NCBI GenBank assembly: GCA_973895155.1
Contig: OZ316895.1
Coordinates: 18,600,001-18,664,000 of the forward strand
Direction of reading: 5' to 3'
Origin: Marsupella aquatica
Lineage: Eukaryota > Marchantiophyta
DNA length: 64,000 bases
Both the position numbers and the translations under genes were made by a program. This document shows, piece after piece, positions 53,650-64,000 of the stretch (positions are counted from its first letter, which is position 1; each line of letters opens with the position of its first letter). The notes beneath the pieces are model-generated. The model was not told where the DNA came from. It searched no databases and was given only the letters and a program-made list of their open reading frames with translations.

Positions 53650-56600
53650 TTGCGTGCCTCCTCTAGTTCCTTCTGGGCTTCCTCCCGTTCTTGTTTCAAG
53701 GTAGTCCTCTCCTCCTGGGTTGCTTTTAGCTCCTTGTCGAGCTCTGCAATGATGACAGACTCCATCTGGTTCATCTTGGCGTAAGTCTGTTCGAGCATCT
53801 CGTCCTTCTCCCTTAGGTCGGCCTTGAAGCTGGCCGTCAGGGACGCAAGCTCCTGCTGCAGCACCATAATCCCTTGATAGGATTTCCCTAACTCGGCCTC
53901 CTTCTGCTCAAGGGCTCCGCGGATTTTCTCGAGCTCCCCTTTCAACGCCCATTCCTTTCTTTGGGTCTCCGCCATGGCCCGGCTGTTGGCTGTTATGTGG
54001 GCCTCCTTTGTATTCTTCAGCTCTTGCTTCCACTTCTCCCTCTCTTTGATCGTGTCGGCCAACTCTTCCTGCGTCTGAGTCAGTTTATCCTTGATATTCT
54101 GATTATCAGCCTGCGCGGTGTCCAACTGCCCCTGCATGATGTTCAGCTCATGTCGTTTAATCCGCAGTTCATCTTGGGCTTTCTTGGCCGCCCTTAGATC
54201 TTCAATCTCGGCTTCCATCCTCCTAAGCCGCCGAATGACCTCGTCCTTCTTGCTTCTCTCTAAAGCCACCGCTTCTTCTAATTGGTGCTTCTCCAACTGC
54301 TCCCTATGGAAAAAGGGTCCTACCTCCAACTCCTCTCCAAAGATGCCGAGCGCAAGTTCCCCACACATCTCACCATACTCCATGGCTCTATTCTTAGCGT
54401 AGGTGGAGTAAGTAGAAGTGATCGGCATCGCCCATCGCGGCCTCTGCTCCCAAGCCGTCCTGCGGATCTCTTCAATCGTGGCTAGAGGTTTGCTTCCTTT
54501 TTTGGCTAGCCGCCTGATGTCCTCCGGCCAATCTCCTCCTGGTAAATCCTTTTCCTTAGCCAGGGCGGCCTCCTCCTCCTGCTTGATTCGCTCCTGAAAT
54601 TCCTGCACCGTCTATTTTATGCCGTCGAAGCTCGGGGGAGCAACATCTGGTGGGGGAGACTCAGGGCTACTCTGCTGGTTGGGGTCCCCTCGCACTACCC
54701 TTGGAAGTGTGGGGACAAACCGGCCACAGGTCCTTACTCCTGGAACGTGATGGTCCGACCCATAGCCAGAATTATCATGGCTGCAGTCCTCCACTGCCTC
54801 CTCTACCTCTTGGACGTCCGGCTTCTCCCTCTCCTCTTCGTCGGTAGGAGCTTCAGGCAATTCTGCCTCAAATTCGGAGCTTGAGGTTCCCACGTACATT
54901 CGAACACCTGGCTTGGATTCCGGCCTGATTCTCTCCTTGTCTCCAGCAAAGGGGTTTTCTCTTGTGAGCCGGTGTAGGCCTACCTCTGTAGTAGTGTCCT
55001 GCATTGTTGCCGTTGCCGTTGTTGTTGCCGATGCCGATTTCTTTTCTTTCTCCAGTAGTTTCAGCAGACTCTGCATGCCTGGTTGCTGCATCGGCAAGTC
55101 TTCCTTCTTGGGCCTAAACACCTGCTCGATCGTAGGACTAACAGGTGGTTGAGGCTTCTCAGCCAACGGCCTCGGCGTTGGAGCTTCCTCGGCTGCCCTT
55201 ACCTGCAGGGGAAGTACCGGGGCAAAAGTCTGACCTCTGGCATACCGGCACAACAGCGGCATGTGATAGCCCAGCCGCGACACGCTCCCCATGCCGATTA
55301 CCTGCTGCTCCTCCTTTAAGATCTTCTTCAATTGGTTGAGGAGGTACCCGTTGTAGTCCCGGCTTGGGTCTGGCCTTTCTGCCAGATAGACCTGTGCCTT
55401 GCCGATCTCTGCCCTCGGCAAGTTACAATGCATGGTCACCCGCAAGAAGTCGATCATCTCTCCTATGTGCGGGTTGGTGCAGGTGTTCCGGAAGAAGCCA
55501 TTCTTCGTTGATGGCCCGGGGAATGACCGGAACTCCTTGTCAGGCAAGGTCTTCCTGGTATCAACTTTGGTCTTATTGCCTATCGGCAGGCCAAACACTT
55601 CGGCAATTACCTTGGGAGTAAGATAGAAATCCTTCCCATATATCCTCGTGCAATTGGTCTCGGGTTCCCATGACCCCACGAATTCTAATAGGTCTGACTC
55701 CGGTACCTCCGGGTTCAGCCATGGTAATCTTACAAAGGCCTCCAAGCCGGATCCGGCCATGAAGCCTTGGTACTTCTTGGTCTGCATGGCCGTAAAGCAT
55801 GCATCCTCCTCCCGTGCAAAATGTAGTTGCACCTCCACCGGTAGGGTTGCCGCCCAGCCCTTCCAGGTGTCATCCCTGGTTGGAATGGCCTTGATGGGAT
55901 CGACCTCCTCCTCTTCGGCTTCTCCCTGCCTCCTGCTCTGCTGCTCGGCTGGCTTCTTTGGTGCCGCCGACCTCATTCTTTTTGCCGGGGTGGCTTCATC
56001 GTTGACGGCTCCCTTCCTCTTCATCTCTGCTGCCGTGGAGGTTTCTCCTAGCACCATTGCCTGGGTCCACCTTTCCGTGCTACCCTTTAATTCCCAATGT
56101 ATGTCGTTGCAGTTCTTGATGGCCTCTCGGATGCCGACGACGCTTTCGTTGCAAAACAGAAGATCGTCGAGTTGATTGGAAGTAGGCGTCCACAGGAACT
56201 CGTCCTTGATGAGTTCGCCTCCTAAGAAAGCCGTCTTCTGCAGCTCCCACAATCGAGCGAGCTCCTGTCGTTCTCGAGCTGCCCTTTCTGATTCCTCGTC
56301 CTTGTAAGTCTTGATGTACTCAGTTGCCCGTTCGAACAGGCATCCCCAGAAATGTGCCGCTTGATTGACGTTGCTCATACCCTCCTTAGGTCGATCGTCG
56401 GTATCTACTCTCTCCCCGAGTGCTTGCCTAAGCAGCTGACAGTAGTTGGCCTCCCGTAGTCGTCTGCCTAGTTCGTGCTCGCAAATGAGCCACCATCTCC
56501 TGCAAGCGCTCCTTACCCCTCTCCTCTGCCGGTCCTTCTTCCCGTTGATCCTTCCTAGCCGCCGACGCTTAATGCGCCCTAACCCTAATCGGGTTTTCAC

Positions 56601-56756
56601 CCTCAGCCTTACCTCCGGCCTCGGCCCGGGTTCCATGGTTGCCCCTAATTGTTTATATTTTCCTTGTTTTGTCCCTATACTAAGGTGTTCCTAGGGTGCC
56701 TTCCTGCTTTACCCACTTAACCGGCCGAGTGATTCCTGTCTAGGCATCACAGTCCT

Positions 56757-59570
56757 TGACCTCTTCGTCTTCTTCTTCCAAGTCACCTTCCATTGGTTCT
56801 TGCCATAATCCGCTGGGGGGTACCTCTGGTCCCAAGACACTTTCTTTGGTTAGATCAGTGAGGCATTCTAACCAACGTACTTCATCGGCTGACTCCAGTC
56901 CACTGTCGTACCCATCTACTTCCCTTATGCTTTTCCTACGGTCATCCTTAGTGTCCCAGGATACCGTGATAGATGGGGTCCTGAAAGTGAACTGCTTTTT
57001 ACCCCAATCTTCTATTACCTCGGCTAGGTACAGCCATGGCCTACCAATCAATAGCCGGAATGACGTAGGATTTACCGGCTTCATTACTACATAGTTAATG
57101 CTAAAGAAAATACCTCCTATCTCTGTCTTGATGCCGGTTAACACTCCCGTGGGAATGACCTGATACCCATTGGCCATGTTTAGCACTCTTCCAGTCATCT
57201 CTGGTGTTAGACCCCACCCTTTTGCTGTTGAATCAATCATAATACATACCCCTGATCCTCCATCGATGGGTACCCGTAGTAATAATTCTCCTTGAATCAT
57301 TAATGGTAATGCTGGGGCTCCTTGATCTTCTTCTATCATTAGTACGTCGGATCTGGTCGCTACCTTGGGTAATCTCGGCTTGCTGAGAATAGCCTTCCTT
57401 AATTGCTTCCGGAAGTACGGGCTATTTTTCAATAGTTGCCCAACTGTTGCCGAGACTCTAGACTCTAGTACATCTTTAGCCAGGTCATAGGGAACAATCG
57501 GCTTCTCCTCTGGTGGTGTCTCCATCTTGGATTCGGCCTGTTTTGCCATGCTAGTCTCCACAGCTGTTGGATCCTCCAAAGCGAACAATGCTTTTGCTCG
57601 TTTCACATCCTTGGCAATGGCTTCGGTATTCTCCAGGGTTTCTAATTCTCTCAGTTGTTCCTTAACACTAGCCGTAACAGAGGGGTAGAACAACTTAGGA
57701 TGATCTCGATTGAAGTCGCTATCTTGTGAAGGATTGGGTTCACTGGTGGGCTCATGGCTTACCTGTATTGCCGGAGCCCTCCCTTCTCCTTCCGTTGATG
57801 TTGACGAAGAGTCGATCTTTTCCTCCGTAACCTTCCCTTTATTTTTGGCCAGCCCATCCCACCTTTCCTTCCTTCTGGTAGATCGAGTAGAGACCCGGTA
57901 GCAATCATGATCTAAATCTTCTTCTGAGAAGGTTGATAGGGCCTCGGCCTCATCATCAGATGGTACGAACTCTACCTCGGCATCCTCTTGCCATCCTAGT
58001 TTGATGTGGTTGATTTGAACTCCTCCGGGGGTAGTACCTGGCGGTAAGACCTTTATTGGCAAGAGCTTATGATTTGCGGCCAGGCCTGCCACCCAAGTAG
58101 GACATTGCCCTAGCATATGACCTTCCTGTCGGCATCCCATACATAGTTGAGCTGGTTGTCCATCACCCTGTTTGCGAGCATTCGGGCATTCTCTAGCAAA
58201 ATGGCCAGGTTGACCACAATTATAGCATGCCGCAAATCTTTGCACATTCGGCCTAGGAGGTACTGACGGGTTCTGAATAATCCGAGGATACATCTCTCCT
58301 GGATTGTTCCTTAATCCTGACCACAGGGATGCAGGTCTGTTGGATAGGTCTCGTGCTCCAGTCTCACTGATGCCGAAAACACTATCAGTGGCATCCCCTA
58401 AAAAGTACTCTACTTCTCCCTGACATGGTCTGATCTCGGCCACATGCCGAACATGATTAGTATTAAGTTTAGGACACGCATCTTTATGGTGTCCGGTTTT
58501 ATAACATAAGGCACACCATACAGAGCTATCCTCCTGTACTACCTTCTTCTACGACTTTACCTCTGCAATTATAGCCTTAAGTTGCTCGGTAAGGGCTACG
58601 ATGTTATCTGGTGGCTTAGCCTCCAACTTGACTTTCGTCTTCCCTCTCCTTCTGCCCTTCCTTTTCCTAGTTTTTTCTTCTTCAGAACTAGAAGATGACT
58701 CACTCTTGCTACTTCCACTATCCGAGCTTGAGTTATCACTTCTTGACTTCTTAGAATGTTTCTTCTTCTTATCTTTTTTCTTATGGGGTGATCCCTCCTC
58801 TGATGAGGAACTCTCAGACTTAAGCTGTTTCTTCCGGCTTGTGATATCTGCATTAATGTATAATTGAATATCCTTAATTGCATCGGCTAAAGTCTCCGGG
58901 TTCTCCTTCCTAATTGCAAAACTCATCTTCTGTGGCAAAGCATTCACCAACCATTGAAGTTGCATACCTTCAGATGCATTGGTCTTTGTACGTCTTACTA
59001 GTTTCTGAAAGCGTTGCAAGAACTTCCTGAAGGATTTGTTCTCCTTGAACCGAAGTCGTCCCAACTTCAGCACTGCTAGTTCTGAAGTTCCAATGGGTCG
59101 AAACTCCTTAACAAAGAGTGTTTTGAAGATATCCCAGATGGCTTGATCTTCCACATCTAATGCTCTGTACCAAGGCCTACCCTCACCCTTGAACAGGCCA
59201 GGAAGAATCTGCATCTTGATGGCCGATTCTCCATTTGCTGCAACGGTTCCCTCGAAATCATCCAACCATTCGTCCGGATCCTCATCTCCTCTCCCATGAA
59301 ATGCCTTGTAATGTATGCGCGACTGTTGGCTCAGTCTGGTCCCTGGCCTCTCGTCTGGCCGTGCCTCTGGTTCCCCCATGTCGGTTGGAGACTCACTTCT
59401 CCTTACCGACTCTTCTTCTAGTATGTCTTCTTTGACGCCACTTCCAGCTTCGGAGCTACCAGCTCTTTCTGCCCCTCTCAGTCGCTGTGTATCATGCCAC
59501 CCGGCGAGCTGCTGCAGTCGAGCTCTCTCCCGTTGAATCACTCTTTCTTCCTCGGCGTAAGGTCAGTCAT
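56757..59570 (-). pseudogene. gag-pro: A3 gag-pro, 5' of the A4 insertion
   Basis: ATG at 59570, but a 1-bp deletion (one C short of A4 near 59551) shifts the first codons; the gag frame is open from 59541. Gag core, Ser/Lys-rich stretch, and stop at 58549-58551 in a locally scrambled KPKKK region; from 58443 open through two CCHC knuckles (CYNCGQPGHFAREC, CMGCRQEGHMLGQC) and protease VPIDGGSGVCIMID. At 56757 it meets the GTCCT target duplication and A4; the same frame continues at 27508. It shows that gag and pro are fused in one frame. Confidence 0.88.
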
Positions 59571-59615
59571 TCCCTACGCTTCCTTTCTAACTTCATATCT
59601 CACGGCTTAAGAAAT

Positions 59616-59635
59616 GCCCCCTCCATCTAGCGCCA
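59616..59635 (-). promoter_or_regulatory. A3 primer-binding site
   Basis: Minus-strand TGGCGCTAGATGGAGGG, four bases from the LTR end at 59640. Confidence 0.7.
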
Positions 59636-59639
59636 AAAA

Positions 59640-62600
59640 TGTGGTGCATCCCATGGCTCCCTAAACCCAAGGAACCCCCCAGCTCAAGCCGATTCCCGTA
59701 GGTTTCGCGCTTGGCGAGGCCGTTTCCGTGGCTTAGCGGCATGGGACGCTGCTAACTTCCTTCTACTATTAACATTTTACACACATATACTGGACAGATC
59801 CTTCATCGGGTCATGAGATACGTAGCCGGCCTAATCTAGGCCTTCCCTTGTCTTCCCCTCCATCTTGTTAGGTATGTTTGGATTCCGCCGCCGGAATGAT
59901 CCCCAATAGGCTTGGTTAAGCCGCTAAGACCACTCTCAGCTCGACACATCCAACTCTCTCACTCCCTTGCTTACTTTCCTTCCTTCTGGTTGATGTGGGC
60001 ACTCTTCACACAAGTTAATTCGACACAAATAGCAAAATGACTCCTTCTGACTGAGTCATACCATGCACTTGCCATACAAACAGTACATCTCATACACAAG
60101 CTCTGCAAACTAAGCCGTGAGGCCAACTCTATTCAGCTCTTAGGCATGAGGAAACATGAATATACACAAGGTCACGGTATGACTAACCGAGAGCTTCTCT
60201 TACTACTTGATCCCAGCCCGGCTGGTGCAAACTAAAAACTTGCTAAAGAAGAGGCCCTGAGCTCCCCGCTGCCCAGGTATTTATCCTGGCAGTGGATCTG
60301 TCCAGAACTTTGCTGCGTAAGCTTAATCTATCCTACCTGTAATCTACCTAACTGTACAGCGAGGCAGGAGCACAAGTGTTGCTCCTGCCAGTGGAACCGC
60401 AATCCCACTAAGCTAAGTGTTAGGGCCGCCTCCTGGTCCTGATCCTAATCCTAAACTTGGAGATCAGCGCCCGCCCTGCCCACTCACGCCTCCTACCTCC
60501 ACGTCCGCCCTTCCTAAAAGGAACGGCGCCCTTGCACCGTCACGACACCGGTGGTGGATCCTCAATGGACGCCCCCAACGCTTCCTCCTCAGCCACTGTC
60601 GTAGGTTCATTCTCTGACAGATTACCTGCCCTTGACTGAGTCAACTCTCCATTGGCCTGACTGGGTCTACCATCGGCATCAGCGTCGGCTCGGGAATCAT
60701 TCTCGGCTACGGCCTCAGCCTCGGCTATGGTCTCCCCGGCCTGCTCAAGAGGCGGATCTGGGATACCAGCCTCATTATTGAGTAGTTCGGCTTGGGCCGC
60801 GCCATCCCCACCTTTGGTGATAGCGGGATCTATTGCCGTGTTCATGCCGGAGGTTGGTGCTGGGTCTACCTCCTTGGTCACCACGGCCAGTGGAGTCGTA
60901 TTACTTCTTGACCCTGAAGGTTTCCGCTTCTTCTTCTTCTTTTCTGGTTCGGCAGCTGGTCCCTTCCCCTTCCCACTTACTTCCGTCACTGGTGCAGGTG
61001 GCGCGGCTTGTTCTTCGGCCAGTACCACTCTTGGTAACTTGGTTGCCCCAATTGGAGTTGGGCCTGATGAAGACAAGCACTTAAATACTGCGGCTTGTTT
61101 CTTCAGCCGCTCTGTTTGGTTGTCAGCCCGCCGTTGTAGGTTCTCCATCTTCCTCGTGATTTCCTCCAACTCCTCCTGCACTTCGTCCAGGTCTTTGCGC
61201 GCCTCCTCTAGTTCCTTCTGGGCTTCCTCCCATTCCCTGTGGGCTTCCTCCAGTTCTTTCTTCAAGGTAGCCCTCTCCTCCCGGGTTGCTCTTAGCTCCT
61301 TGTCGAGCTCTGCAATGATGACAGACTCCATCTGGTTCATCTTGGCGTAAGTCTGATTGAGCATCTCGTCCTTCTCCCTTAGGTCGGCCTTGAAGCTGGC
61401 CGTCAGGGACGCAAGCTCCTGCTACAGCGCCATAATCCCTTGATAGGATTTCCCTAACTTGGCCTCCTTCTGCTCAAGGGCTCCGCGGATTTTCTCGAGC
61501 TCCCCCCTCAACGCCCATTCCTTTCTTTGGGTCTCCGCCATGGCCCGACTGTTGGCTATTATGTGGGCCTCCTCTGCATTCCTCAGCTCTCGCTTCCACT
61601 TCTCCCTCTCTTTGATCGTATCGGCCAACTCTCCTTGGGTCCGCGTTAGTAGATTCTCGATCATCCGATTATCAGATTGTGCGGTATCCAACTGGTCCTG
61701 CATGATATTTAGCTCATGCCGCTTAATCCGCAGCTCATCTTGGGCTTTCTTGGCCACCCTCAGGTCCTTGATTTCGGCTTCCCTTTCCCTAAGCCGACAG
61801 ATGACCTCGTCCTTCTTGCTTCTTTCCAAGGCCACCGCTTCTTCTAATTGGCGCTTCTCCAACATCTCCCTCTGGAAAAAGGGTCCCTGCTCCAACTCCT
61901 CCCCAAATATGCCGAGCGCCAGTTCTCCACACATCTCCCCGTACTCCATGGCTCTGTCTTTAGCATAGGTGGAGGAAGCAGAAGTCATCGGCATCATCCA
62001 CCGCGGCCTCTGCTCCCAAGCTATCTTGCGGATCTTTTCAATCGTGGCTAGAGGTTTGCTTCCTTTTTCGGCTAGCCGCTTGATGTCCTCCGGCCAATCT
62101 CCTCCTGGCAAATCCTTTTCTCTAGCCAGGGCTGCCTCCTCTTCCTGCCTGATTCGCTCCTGAAATTCCTGCGCCGTCTGTTTTATGCCGTCAAAGCTCG
62201 GGGGAGCAACATCTGGTGGGGGAGACTCAGGGCTACTCTGCTGGTTGGGGTCCCCTCGTACTACCCTTGGAAGTGTGGGGATAAACCGACCACAGGTCCT
62301 TACTCCTGGAACGTGATGGTCCGACCCATAGCCGGAGTTATCATGGCTACAGTCCTCCAGTGCCTTCTCTACTTCTTGGACTTCCGGCTTCTCCCTCTCC
62401 TCTTCGTCCGTAGGAGCTTCACGCAATTCTGCCTCAGATTCAGAGCTTGAGACTCCCACGTACATTCGAACACCCGGCTTGGATTCTGGCCTGATTCTCT
62501 CCTTGTCTCCAGTAAAGGGGTTTTCCCTTGTAAGCCGGTGTAGGCCTACCTCTGGAGCAGTGTCCTGCATTGTTGCCGTTGCCGTTGTCGTTGCCGATGC

Positions 62601-64000
62601 CGATCTCTTTTCTTTCTCCAGTAGTTTCAGCAGATTCTGCATGCCTGGTTGCTGCATCGGCAAGTCCTCCGTCCTTGGCCTAAACACCTGCTCGATCGTA
62701 GGGCTAACAGGTGGTTGAGGCTTCTCTGCTACCGGCCTTGGTGCTAGAGCTTCCTCGGGTGCCCTTACCTACAGGGGAAGTACTGGGGCAAAGGTCTGAC
62801 CTCTGGCATACCGGCACAACAGCGGCATGTGATAGCCAAGCCGCGACACGCTCCCCATGCCGATTACCTGTTGCTCCTCCTTTAAGATCTTCTTCAATTG
62901 GTTGAGGAGGTACCCGTTGTAGTCCCGGCTTGGATCTGGCCTCTTTGCCAGATAGACCTGTGCCTTGCCGATCTCTGCCCTCGGCAAGTTACAGTGCATG
63001 GTCACCCGCAAGAAGTCGATCATCTCTCCTATGTGTGGGTTGGTGCAGGTGTTCCGGAAGAAGCCATTCTTCGTTGATGGCCCGGGGAACGACCGGAACT
63101 CCTTGTCAGGCAAGGTCTTCCTGGTATCAACTTTGGTCTTATTGCCTATCGGCAAGCCAAACACTTCGGCAATCACCTTGGGAGTAAGATAGAAATCCTT
63201 CCCATATATCCTCGTGCAATTGGTCTCGGGTTCCCATGACCCCACGAATTCTAATAGGTCTGAATCCGGCACCTCCGGCTTCAGCCATGGTAATCTTACA
63301 AAGGCCTCTAAGCCGGATCCGGCCATGAAGCCTTGGTACTTCTTGGTCTGCATGGCCGTAAAGCATGCATCCTCCTCCCGTGCAAAATGTAGTTGCACCT
63401 CCACCGGTAGGGTTGCCGCCCAGCCTTTCCAGGTGTCATCCCTGGTTGGAATGGCATTGATGGGATCGACCTCCTCCTCTTCGGCTTCTCCCTGCCTCCT
63501 GCTCTGCTGCTCGGCTGGCTTCCTTGGTGTCGCTGACCTCGTTCTTTTTGCCGGGGTGGCTTCATCGTTGACGGCTCCCTTCCTCTTCATCTCTGCTGCC
63601 GTGGAGGTTTCTCCTAGCACCGTTGCCGGGGTCCACCTTTCCATGCTACCCTTCAATTCCCAGTGTATGTCGTTGCAGTTCTTGATGGCCTCTCGAATGC
63701 CGATGATTCTATCTTCACAAAACAGAAGATCGTCGAGCTGATTGGAAGTAGGAGTCCACAAGAACTCGACGTTGATGAGTTTGCCTCCTAAGAAAGCCGT
63801 CTTCTGCAGCTCCCACAATCGAGCGAGCTCCTGCCATTCTCGAGCGGCCCTTTCTGATTCCTCGTCCTCGTAAGTCTTGATGTACTCAGTTGCCTGTTCG
63901 AACAGGCATCCCCAGAAATGTGCCGCTTGATTGACGTTGCTCATACCCTCCTTAGGTCGATCGTCGGTATCTACTCTCTCCCCGAGTGCTTGCCTAAGCA
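59640..64000 (-). mobile_element. A3 5' LTR (start beyond window)
   Basis: At least 4.36 kb, ending GATGCACCACA at 59640 (one CG>CA change). Nearly identical to 19659-23990, including private variants in the noncoding part (GGATCTGTCCAGAACTT near 60295 and 20323), so it is the partner of that LTR. The noncoding part 59640-60539 has no gene. Confidence 0.88.
60540..63944 (-). pseudogene. A3 5' LTR-ORF, full length with two stops
   Basis: The best-preserved copy: 3,405 nt in a single frame, 1,134 codons plus stop, with only TAG at 62769-62771 and TAG at 61422-61424 (both CAG in sister copies). Rough map: residues 1-115 helical, WGCLFE and LWELQK; 120-155 basic, KRKGAVNDE and KRTRSATPRKP (nuclear-signal-like); 190-390 transposon-protein-like domain with LLEFVGSWEPET, FYLTPKVIAEVFGLP and HIGEMIDFLRVTMHCNLP; 390-580 Pro/Thr/Glu-rich linker; 590-960 coiled coil; 960-1134 low complexity with EKKKKKRKPS. 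No transmembrane or signal segment and no enzyme motif. It is inside the LTR, sense to gag. Function unknown. Confidence 0.88.

Larger units (their letters stand above)
34758..56378 (-). pseudogene. A4 LTR-ORF, split by the CACTA element
   Basis: MSNVNQ start at 56378; coding runs to 53650, is broken by the CACTA element, and resumes 35403-34758. Without the insert the length is 3,375 nt, exactly 1,125 codons, with one TAG (54612-54614; CAG in A3). Here the leader ATG at 56636 (MEPGPRPEV) is in frame and would add 86 basic residues, but A3 has a stop there. Domains are as in A3; variants such as ELIKDEF and NESVVGI set it apart from the A3 pair. The insertion falls in the coiled-coil region at GTCC-TTG-CG. 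Confidence 0.85.
27514..56751 (-). mobile_element. A4: family A gypsy element inserted in A3
   Basis: The best-defined copy. It starts TGTGATGCC at 56751 and ends CGCACCACA at 27514, and is flanked by GTCCT at 27509-27513 and 56752-56756, a perfect 5-bp target duplication in A3 pro. Without the CACTA insertion it is about 11 kb: 5' LTR 4.67 kb, gag-pro-pol, and a 3' LTR reduced to its last 465 bp. The LTR remnant differs from the 5' LTR at about four positions by eye, so A4 is fairly young. This pair of ends proves that the LTR includes the LTR-ORF. Confidence 0.9.
33837..56751 (-). mobile_element. A4 5' LTR, split by the CACTA element
   Basis: 4,669 bp once the CACTA element and one TTG copy are removed. 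Right part 53650-56751, left part 33837-35406. It ends in the U5 stem GCGTCCCATG (33843-33852)/CATGGGACGC (33937-33946). The noncoding part 33837-34757 has no gene and carries the conserved motifs. Confidence 0.9.
19659..64000 (-). mobile_element. A3: family A gypsy element, host of A4
   Basis: Minus-strand element whose 3' LTR ends at 19659 (TSD AACCT, 19654-19658 as read on +). Its 5' LTR runs past the window end. Order from right to left: 5' LTR (59640-64000+), PBS, gag-pro (56757-59570), then A4 inserted at GTCCT, then the rest of pro and pol (27508-24272) and the 3' LTR (about 24312-19659). The two LTRs share many private variants (for example KLIN and EDRIIGI in the LTR-ORF) that A4 lacks. 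Predicted beyond 64000: the LTR start TGTGATGCC and a second AACCT copy, followed by A2 integrase. Confidence 0.85.

Noticed and set aside
33837-64000. Tandem array of retrotransposons sharing short LTRs of about 900 bp
   Set aside because: The 5-bp duplication GTCCT brackets A4 including its LTR-ORF, and the interrupted pro frame of A3 resumes beyond it, so these are nested insertions with long LTRs.

Overview
The window looks like heterochromatin from a large, repeat-rich plant (streptophyte) genome. It holds Ty3/gypsy LTR retrotransposons, an En/Spm-type (CACTA) transposon whose spliced genes have GT-AG introns, Transposase_24- and DUF4216/4218-type proteins, and an EDM2-like PHD protein. 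I cannot name the species. No single-copy host gene, rRNA or tRNA was recognised; all 64 kb can be read as transposons inserted into transposons.

Layout. Names are mine. B (1-3905, +) is a long terminal repeat of one gypsy family, cut by the window start and inserted in the gag of A1. A1 (3906-8957, -) is a family A element holding a second insertion, S1 (5412-7527). A2 (8958-19658, +) is a family A element inserted in A1 at AGAAG; its gag holds a solo LTR, S2 (13991-15686, target duplication CCAGA). A3 (19659 to beyond 64000, -) is inserted in the RNase H end of A2 (AACCT at 19654-19658). A4 (27514-56751, -) is inserted in the protease region of A3 with a perfect target duplication (GTCCT at 27509-27513 and 52 bases past 56700, 56752-56756). 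An 18.2 kb CACTA element (35407-53649, TTG duplication) sits in the 5' LTR of A4. The chain A1 > A2 > A3 > A4 > CACTA is five levels deep.

Main result. Target duplications fix the LTR of family A as TGTGATGCC...CGCACCACA, about 4.7 kb. Each LTR contains a sense gene of about 1,130 codons (here called LTR-ORF), encoding an N-terminal domain like the 'putative plant transposon protein' group followed by a long coiled coil. Family B has a diverged homologue (879 codons) in its own LTR, with a TATA box. The gene is therefore duplicated with the LTR, upstream of the primer-binding site and again downstream of integrase. The two LTR copies of A3 resemble each other more than those of A4, as an LTR pair should.

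Family A internal region: PBS, then gag (three CCHC knuckles) and protease in one frame, then RT-RNase H-integrase in the -1 frame. The junction carries GGATTTT, a 5-nt spacer and a 9-bp stem in three copies: a likely programmed -1 frameshift signal of the MMTV pro-pol kind. All family A copies are broken, often by CAG>TAG and CGA>TGA changes typical of methylated plant repeats.

The CACTA element looks recent. Its Tnp2-like transposase can be spliced from three exons with no stop (about 1,163 residues), followed by a multi-exon TnpA-like gene. It also carries two apparently captured genes: a tandem BRCT protein and an EDM2-like PHD protein.
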